A DNA stretch of 9,235 bases from Chloroflexota bacterium (GTDB lineage: Bacteria > Chloroflexota > UBA6077 > FW602-bin22 > JACQUS01): positions 1-9,235 of the forward strand of contig JACQUS010000101.1 in assembly GCA_016210125.1 (NCBI GenBank), read 5' to 3'. The first letter of the stretch is position 1, and the number at the start of each line of letters is the position of its first letter. The notes below the pieces were generated by a model. The model did not search any database. It saw nothing but the letters and a program-made list of their open reading frames with translations, and had not been told where the DNA came from. Position numbers and translations under genes: made by a program. Positions 5,663-9,235 of this stretch are shown here, piece after piece.

Positions 5663-6586
5663 ATGACTGCACAGATGGGGGACGGCGTGAGGGCGTTCGC
5701 CGGCTCTGCCCAGCTTGCCGCCGAGCTGGCAGGCCTGGCCGAGCGCGTGCGCGCGAGCGTCGTCGTCGTGCGCGGCACGCGCGGCGGTGCTGGGTCGGGC
5801 GTCGTCTGGCGTGCGCCGGGCCTGATCGTGACGAACCACCACGTCGCGCCGCGAGAGCGGGCGGAGGTTGAGCTGGCCGGCGGGGCCCGCGTCCCGGCGC
5901 GCGTGATCGCGCGCGCCGAGGGGCTCGACCTGGCGGCGCTGACGGTCGAAGGCGACTTGACGGCCCACGGCGCGGCTGCGGCGACGGTCGGCGACTCGAC
6001 GCGACTGCGGCCAGGCGAGCTGGTTGTCGCCGTCGGCAACCCGCTAGGCGAGCGCAGCGCCGTGGCGCTCGGCGTTGTGGGCGCCGCGGTCGGGGGCGCC
6101 GGCGTGGGCACGTCGCGGGAGTCCATCCGCGTGGCGATTACGCTGCGGCCGGGCAACTCCGGCGGCGCGCTGGCCGACGCCCGCGGGCGGGTCGTGGGCA
6201 TCCCCCACATCGTCGTCGGCGGCGGGATGGCCCTGGCCGTGCCGAGCCACGTCGTGGCGCGCTTTCTACGGGACGTGCCCGGCGGACGGGCCTACGTCGG
6301 GCTGAGCGGCCGCCTGGTCGACCTGCCGCCGGCGCTCGTCGCGCGGTACAGCCTGCGGTCGGCGGCCGCCTTGCTCGTCCTGGCCGTGGCGCCGGGCGGG
6401 CCGGCCGACCGTGCGGGCGTGCTGCTCGGCGACGTGCTGGTGGCCGGCGGCGCGGGCGACGCCGCGGACGCGCTGGCGCTGCTCGAAGGCGCGATCGGCG
6501 GCACGCTGGTGCGTCTTCCGGTGCTGCGCGGCGCTGAGCTACGCTGCATCGCGGTGCGGATCGAGGTGCTGCCCCGCGCGGCGTAG
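5663..6586 (+). CDS. Second S1C (HtrA/Deg-like) serine protease with degenerate PDZ region
   Basis: A 307-aa paralogue of the preceding protease with the same architecture. The triad is intact: His60 in IVTNHHVAP, Asp89 in GLDLAAL and Ser166 in the canonical PGNSGGAL, which also keeps the usual Asn before the serine. VVAVGNPLG (about residues 121-129) is the normal HtrA loop. The C-terminal ~90 residues are PDZ-like (AYVGLSGRL, VAPGGPADRAGVLLGDVLVAGG), but the end of the domain is shortened and less regular. There is no signal peptide or membrane segment, so it is probably cytoplasmic. The ATG follows a strong GGGAGGGG run; an in-frame ATG four codons later is a weaker choice. The 22-base spacing to the upstream gene points to one transcript. 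The two proteases may form mixed trimers, the usual HtrA assembly, but this is inference. Confidence 0.92.
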   Translation: MTAQMGDGVRAFAGSAQLAAELAGLAERVRASVVVVRGTRGGAGSGVVWRAPGLIVTNHHVAPRERAEVELAGGARVPARVIARAEGLDLAALTVEGDLTAHGAAAATVGDSTRLRPGELVVAVGNPLGERSAVALGVVGAAVGGAGVGTSRESIRVAITLRPGNSGGALADARGRVVGIPHIVVGGGMALAVPSHVVARFLRDVPGGRAYVGLSGRLVDLPPALVARYSLRSAAALLVLAVAPGGPADRAGVLLGDVLVAGGAGDAADALALLEGAIGGTLVRLPVLRGAELRCIAVRIEVLPRAA

Positions 6587-6619
6587 TGCGGCAGGGTCCC
6601 GGGCGGAGGGCTCGGGCTG

Positions 6620-6725
6620 TCCCGATAGGGTTGCGGGGTGAGGGCCATCGGGAACTCGTCTCTGCGCGGCAACGCATCCCGGAGGCGTGGGGTGGGGCGA
6701 GCCCACGTCGACGAGCCAACGCCTC
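6620..6725 (+). other. Inverted repeats in the gap before the LuxR-type regulator
   Basis: The 168-base gap between the second protease and the regulator holds two inverted repeats. TCCCGAT (6620-6626) pairs with ATCGGGA (6647-6653) across 20 bases. GAGGCGT (6682-6688) pairs with ACGCCTC (6719-6725), enclosing an inner GTGGG/CCCAC stem (6692-6696 and 6702-6706). Neither is followed by a U-tract. They may shape read-through from the protease genes or bind the regulator. No clear promoter is seen in the gap. Confidence 0.35.
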
Positions 6726-6754
6726 AGCCGTGCCGGTAGCCACGAGGTGAGCGG

Positions 6755-7435
6755 ATGGACGCGACAGGCGTGCCGGGCCGAGAAGCAGCCGGCGAGCCGC
6801 TGCTATCCGTGCTGGTGGTCGGCCGCCAGCAGCTAGCGCGTGCCGGCCTGCGCGGGCTGCTGGCCGAGCGGCGCGACGTCCGCGTCGTCGGGCAGGCCGC
6901 CGCAGCGGCGGAGGCGGCGGAGGTGGCCGCCGCGGAGCGACCGCACGTGGCGCTTGCGGCCTGGGATGCCAGCGATCGTGAGGGCATCGCCGCGCTGGCG
7001 GAGGCGCTGGGCGCTGCCGGCGTGCCCTTGGTGCTGCTGGCGGACGGGCCGGCGCCACCGAACCTCGACGCGCTGGTGAGGGCCGGCCTGCGCGGCCTGC
7101 TCCTGTCCGATGCGACGGCCGAGGAGCTTGGGGCCGCTCTGCACGCGGCGGCGCAGGGGCTGCTGGTCCTGGATGCGCCGCTGGTGCGCGCGCTGGCGCC
7201 GGCCGACGCACGGCAGTGGGCGGGGCCAGCGTCAGGCGATCCACTAACCGACCGCGAGCGCGAGGTCCTGCAGCTCCTGGCGCTGGGCCTAGCGAACAAG
7301 ACGATTGCCCGGCGGCTGGGGATCAGCGAGCACACGGCGAAGTTCCACGTCGGCTCGATCCTCGCCAAGCTGGAGGCCGGCAGCCGCACCGAGGCCGTGA
7401 CGCGCGCGGCGCGGCGGGGCCTGCTGGCACTGTAG
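6755..7435 (+). CDS. NarL/LuxR-type regulator with a non-phosphorylatable receiver domain
   Basis: A 226-aa DNA-binding regulator. Residues ~17-135 have the fold pattern of a response-regulator receiver domain, but the key residues are lost: the acidic pair after the first strand is Gly23-Arg24 (VLVVGRQQLARAGLRGLL), the phospho-acceptor position in HVALAAW is Ala69, the Thr/Ser position is Ala96 and the conserved Lys is Ser118 (GLLLSDATAEEL). It therefore should not be switched by a histidine kinase. Residues ~163-226 are a standard LuxR helix-turn-helix: PLTDREREVLQLLALGLANK, then IARRLGISEHTAKFHVGSIL. The ATG has GAGGTG five bases upstream. It follows the two proteases on the same strand after 168 bases, and no histidine kinase is present. 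It may be controlled by protein contacts, a ligand or proteolysis by its neighbours; which of these is not shown by sequence. Confidence 0.88.
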   Translation: MDATGVPGREAAGEPLLSVLVVGRQQLARAGLRGLLAERRDVRVVGQAAAAAEAAEVAAAERPHVALAAWDASDREGIAALAEALGAAGVPLVLLADGPAPPNLDALVRAGLRGLLLSDATAEELGAALHAAAQGLLVLDAPLVRALAPADARQWAGPASGDPLTDREREVLQLLALGLANKTIARRLGISEHTAKFHVGSILAKLEAGSRTEAVTRAARRGLLAL

Positions 7436-7524
7436 TGGCGAGGCGGCCGGGGCGGGTGGGGCTCCCTCGCGATGCGTGCCCGAAGAGGTGCCGGCCGCGC
7501 GAGTCCGTTTGGGGCCGGTGGAGC

Positions 7525-7555
7525 ACGTCGAGGCGCGGTCGCCGCGCCCCGACGT
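7525..7555. terminator. Strong hairpin between convergent genes
   Basis: ACGTCG and GGCGCGG pair with CCGCGCC and CGACGT around a TCG loop, with one A-C mismatch: 13 paired bases. It sits between the convergent stops of the LuxR-type regulator (7435) and yceI (7570), where a two-way terminator would be expected. No U-tract follows on either strand, so it is at most a non-canonical terminator. Confidence 0.45.
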
Positions 7556-7569
7556 TGCGAGCGGCGTGG

Positions 7570-8124
7570 CTAGCCCTGCCGGACGGCCTCGACCTCGATG
7601 CCGATCTTGACCTCGTTGCCGACTAGAACGCCTCCGGCCGCCAGCGGCACGTTCCACGTGGCGCCGAAGTCGCGGCGATCGATCGTCGTCTGCGCGCTGA
7701 AGCCGACGCGCTCGTTGCCCCACGGGTCCTTCGCCCGGCCGTGGAAGGCGGCGTCGAGGACGACCTCGCGCGTGACGTCGCGAACGGTCAGATCGCCCGC
7801 GACGCGGAGGCGGTCGCCGCCGAGAGGCTCGACGCGGCGGCTACGGAAAGTGATCGTCGGGTAGCGCTCGACGTCCAGGAAGTCGGGCGAGCGCAGGTGG
7901 CCGTCGCGCTGCTCGCTGCGCGTGTCGATGCTTGCGGCGTCGATGGTCACCTCGACCGTCGAGCGCGCCCGGTCGGCCTCGTCGGCGACGACGGTGCCAT
8001 TGACGCTGGCGAAGCGACCTTTCGCGGTGGCCAGCATCAGGTGCTTGACGGCGAACTCGACGACGCTGTGCGCGGCGTCGATCTGCCAGGTGGTGCGCTG
8101 CTCTGCTTGGGTTTGCAAGGCCAT
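7570..8124 (-). CDS. YceI-family lipid/isoprenoid-binding lipocalin-like protein
   Basis: A 184-aa YceI-family protein. Members form an extended lipocalin-like barrel that binds polyisoprenoid or amphiphilic molecules, and many are induced by stress. Visible family features are the opening WQIDAAHSVVEFAVKHLMLA, the DxxSIDT-type segment VTIDAASIDTRSEQRDGHLR followed by SPDFLDVERYPTITFRS, GDLTVRDVTREVVL, and RRDFGATWNVPLAAGGVLVG near the end. There is no signal peptide, so unlike E. coli YceI it is probably cytoplasmic. The ATG is fixed by GGGAGG seven bases before it. An ArsR-type gene lies upstream on the same strand, and the 174-base gap carries a copy of the palindrome found just downstream of the arsR -10 box, so this gene is probably a target of that repressor. 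A strong hairpin sits just upstream of the ribosome site. Confidence 0.93.
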   Translation of the reverse strand: MALQTQAEQRTTWQIDAAHSVVEFAVKHLMLATAKGRFASVNGTVVADEADRARSTVEVTIDAASIDTRSEQRDGHLRSPDFLDVERYPTITFRSRRVEPLGGDRLRVAGDLTVRDVTREVVLDAAFHGRAKDPWGNERVGFSAQTTIDRRDFGATWNVPLAAGGVLVGNEVKIGIEVEAVRQG

Positions 8125-8147
8125 GGTGTTTCCTCCCTCGTGGTGGT

Positions 8148-8166
8148 CGCCAGCCGCCGGCTGGCG
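8148..8166 (-). other. Hairpin in the yceI leader
   Basis: CGCCAGCC and GGCTGGCG form a perfect 8-base stem with a GCC loop, about 11 bases upstream of the yceI ribosome site on the minus strand. It could stabilise the mRNA, act as an attenuator or end read-through from arsR. No U-tract follows. Confidence 0.45.
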
Positions 8167-8254
8167 CTGATGGTGCGTGCTGCGATGCCGTGTCGGTCGA
8201 TACGCTGTCGTGCTGCCGGGCCACCTCCGCTGTAGACTTTCGTCAATTCCGCAA

Positions 8255-8270
8255 TTCCAGAAACATGGAA
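8255..8270. promoter_or_regulatory. Candidate ArsR operator upstream of yceI
   Basis: The 16 bases run TTCCA, six bases, TGGAA. They match the operator at 8616-8631 at 13 of 16 positions with the same length and outer arms. An AATTCC direct repeat (8245-8250 and 8253-8258) overlaps one edge. I could not place a convincing -35/-10 pair for yceI around it, so whether it covers the promoter or lies in a long leader is open. Confidence 0.6.
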
Positions 8271-8298
8271 CGACTGCCCATAAAGAAACGACCGGCCC

Positions 8299-8598
8299 TC
8301 AGCGCTGCGCGCCGGCGCGCGATATGACCAGTCCCGGCGCGTAGCGCGCGAGCTGCTCGGTGTCGAGGCTGAAGTAGTGATAGGCCCCCTCGCGCCGCAC
8401 GAGCAGCAAGCCGCACTCCTGAAGGATGCGCGTATGGTGCGACAGGGCGGGTGCGCTAAGGCCGCACGCGGCCATCAGGTCGCCGCAGCCCAGCTCCTCG
8501 CGCTCGCTCAGCATCCGGATGATGCGGAAGCGCTGCGGGTGGCCCAAGGCCTTGTATACCCGCATGGCCGCCTGATCGTCCGCAGTGAGCTTGGCCAT
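8299..8598 (-). CDS. ArsR-family winged-helix repressor
   Basis: A 99-aa ArsR/SmtB-type DNA-binding protein. The family pattern is complete: KALGHPQRFRIIRMLSEREE (about residues 16-35), the helix-turn-helix CGDLMAACGLSAPALSHHTR (about 38-57) with the typical LSHHTRILQECGLL recognition helix and turn, and the wing VRREGAYHYFSL. Such repressors leave DNA on binding metal, on oxidation or on contact with another signal. Here Cys38, Cys45 and Cys62 lie in and around the DNA-reading helices. That differs from the classical CVC metal site, so a thiol or metal response is possible but not shown. The ATG has GGAAG eight bases before it. A near-consensus promoter with a perfect 16-base palindrome just downstream of the -10 box points to autorepression. 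The downstream yceI gene carries the same site and trpB2 is divergent. Confidence 0.92.
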   Translation of the reverse strand: MAKLTADDQAAMRVYKALGHPQRFRIIRMLSEREELGCGDLMAACGLSAPALSHHTRILQECGLLLVRREGAYHYFSLDTEQLARYAPGLVISRAGAQR

Positions 8599-8615
8599 AG
8601 TTGTCGCTTCCGCCC

Positions 8616-8631
8616 TTCCAAAAATTTGGAA
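8616..8631. promoter_or_regulatory. ArsR autoregulatory operator
   Basis: TTCCAAA and TTTGGAA form a perfect inverted repeat around AA. The site spans about +2 to +17 of the predicted arsR transcript, a standard position for a self-repressing ArsR protein. A related copy lies upstream of yceI (8255-8270). The symmetry and placement are seen; binding is inferred. Confidence 0.72.
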
Positions 8632-8639
8632 CTGTCGAT

Positions 8640-8668
8640 ATCATAGCGCGGCGAGCCATGCTTGTCAA
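8640..8668 (-). promoter_or_regulatory. arsR promoter
   Basis: On the minus strand TTGACA (8663-8668), exactly 17 bases, then TATGAT (8640-8645): a near-perfect sigma-70-type promoter. Transcription should start near 8633, immediately before the palindrome. This is the strongest promoter seen in the window. Confidence 0.8.
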
Positions 8669-8673
8669 GCACC

Positions 8674-8703
8674 TTGACGCTGCTCTCGAGCGACCTCTAC
8701 GAT
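8674..8703 (+). promoter_or_regulatory. trpB2 promoter
   Basis: TTGACG (8674-8679), 18 bases, TACGAT (8698-8703). The predicted start is near 8710 and the leader only about 26 bases, leaving no room for a trp leader peptide or T-box. The -35 box is 5 bases from the divergent arsR -35 box, so the polymerases probably compete. Confidence 0.6.
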
Positions 8704-8735
8704 GAGGCGAGTCGTACAAGGCGAGGGAGGCGCAC

Positions 8736-9235
8736 GTGGACGTGGTCAAAGTGCCGCTCGACGAGCGGGACCTGCCGGATGTCTGGTACAACCTGATGGC
8801 CGACCTGCCCTTGCAGATGCCGCCGCCGCTGCATCCCGGCACGCTGCAGCCGATCGGCCCGCAGGACCTGGCGGTCATCTTTCCCATGGAGCTGATCAAG
8901 CAGGAGGTCAGCCGGGAGCGCTATGTCCCGATCCCCGACAAGGTGCGCGACATCTATCGCCTCTGGCGGCCCACGCCCCTGGCCCGCGCCCGCCGGCTGG
9001 AGCGCGCGCTGCAGACGCCGGCGCGCATCTACTACAAGTACGAGGGCGTCAGCCCGGCCGGTAGCCACAAGCCCAACACGGCCGTCGCGCAGGCGTACTA
9101 CAACAAGCAGGCCGGCATCGCCCGCCTGGCCACCGAGACCGGCGCCGGGCAGTGGGGTTCGGCCCTCGCGCTGGCGTGCAGCTTCTTCGGTCTGGCCTGC
9201 ACGGTCTATATGGTGCGCATCAGCTACGAGCAGAA
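8736..9235 (+). CDS. trpB2: TrpB2-type tryptophan synthase beta chain, N-terminal part (3' end outside window)
   Basis: The PLP enzyme that joins indole and serine (or O-phosphoserine) to give tryptophan. The GTG start follows GAGGGAGG five bases away, and the frame stays open for 166 codons to the window edge. The long N-terminal part (MDVVKVPLDERDLPDVWYNL, QPIGPQDLAVIFPMELIKQE) and the phrase YEGVSPAGSHKPNTA mark the TrpB2 branch rather than the classic TrpB1 that pairs tightly with TrpA. The lysine in GSHKPNTA is the expected PLP Schiff-base residue, and ETGAGQWGSALALAC is the glycine-rich phosphate/substrate loop. No trpA or other trp gene is visible upstream. TrpB2 enzymes often work without TrpA, salvaging indole or partnering TrpA2, so its exact role here is open. 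The start at the GTG is secure because the conserved N-terminus begins at once. Confidence 0.93.
   Translation, partial: MDVVKVPLDERDLPDVWYNLMADLPLQMPPPLHPGTLQPIGPQDLAVIFPMELIKQEVSRERYVPIPDKVRDIYRLWRPTPLARARRLERALQTPARIYYKYEGVSPAGSHKPNTAVAQAYYNKQAGIARLATETGAGQWGSALALACSFFGLACTVYMVRISYEQ

Noticed and set aside
6138..7244. 368-codon open frame on the minus strand
   Set aside because: It lies antisense to the second protease and the LuxR-type regulator, both of which have clear family motifs. The product is a low-complexity Arg/Pro/Ala string, typical of antisense frames in very GC-rich DNA.
8702..9064. 120-codon open frame on the plus strand beginning at an ATG inside the trpB2 promoter
   Set aside because: It is a shifted frame over trpB2, whose own GTG-started frame gives an unbroken TrpB2 protein with the PLP lysine motif.
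1..9235. CRISPR array, tRNA, rRNA, transposase or integrase
   Set aside because: I saw no regularly spaced repeats, no tRNA cloverleaf or rRNA segments, and no mobile-element protein motifs on either strand.

Overview
The window is about 9.2 kb of very GC-rich bacterial chromosome with tightly packed genes. The gene content (a TrpB2-type tryptophan synthase beta chain, an F420-type luciferase-like oxidoreductase, an amicyanin-like cupredoxin), strong GGAGG ribosome sites and a Gram-positive-type LexA box with a GAAC-N4-GTTC core suggest a high-GC Chloroflexota (Thermomicrobia-like) or, less likely, an actinobacterium. The phylum is inferred; there is no rRNA or other phylogenetic marker here.

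Layout. Positions 2-1408 (+) hold the C-terminal part of the glutamate synthase large subunit (gltB, cut by the window edge). A run of five minus-strand genes follows: a 60-aa conserved small protein (1432-1614), an 86-aa helical protein under a LexA-box promoter (1779-2039), a secreted blue-copper protein with a Cys-rich insertion (2311-2859), an LLM-class oxidoreductase (3081-4022) and a small dimeric alpha/beta-barrel protein (4194-4517). Two copies of a hairpin repeat with a TCCAAAGGGGGC arm lie just past the stop of the cupredoxin gene and between the alpha/beta-barrel and LLM genes.

Positions 4723-7435 (+) hold a probable three-gene unit: two tandem HtrA/Deg-like (S1C) serine proteases with C-terminal PDZ regions but no signal peptide or membrane anchor, then a NarL/LuxR-type regulator whose receiver domain has lost every phosphorylation residue. 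This is the most distinctive block in the window. A convergent hairpin at 7525-7555 separates it from the next genes.

Positions 7570-8598 (-) hold an ArsR-type repressor gene and, downstream, a cytoplasmic YceI-family lipid-binding protein. Matching 16-bp palindromes lie just downstream of the arsR -10 box and in the gap before yceI, so the two genes look like one small regulon. Divergent from arsR, with -35 boxes only 5 bp apart, a GTG-started trpB2 gene runs off the right edge (8736-9235).

No rRNA, tRNA, CRISPR array, transposase or integrase was seen. No gap between genes exceeds 300 bases.
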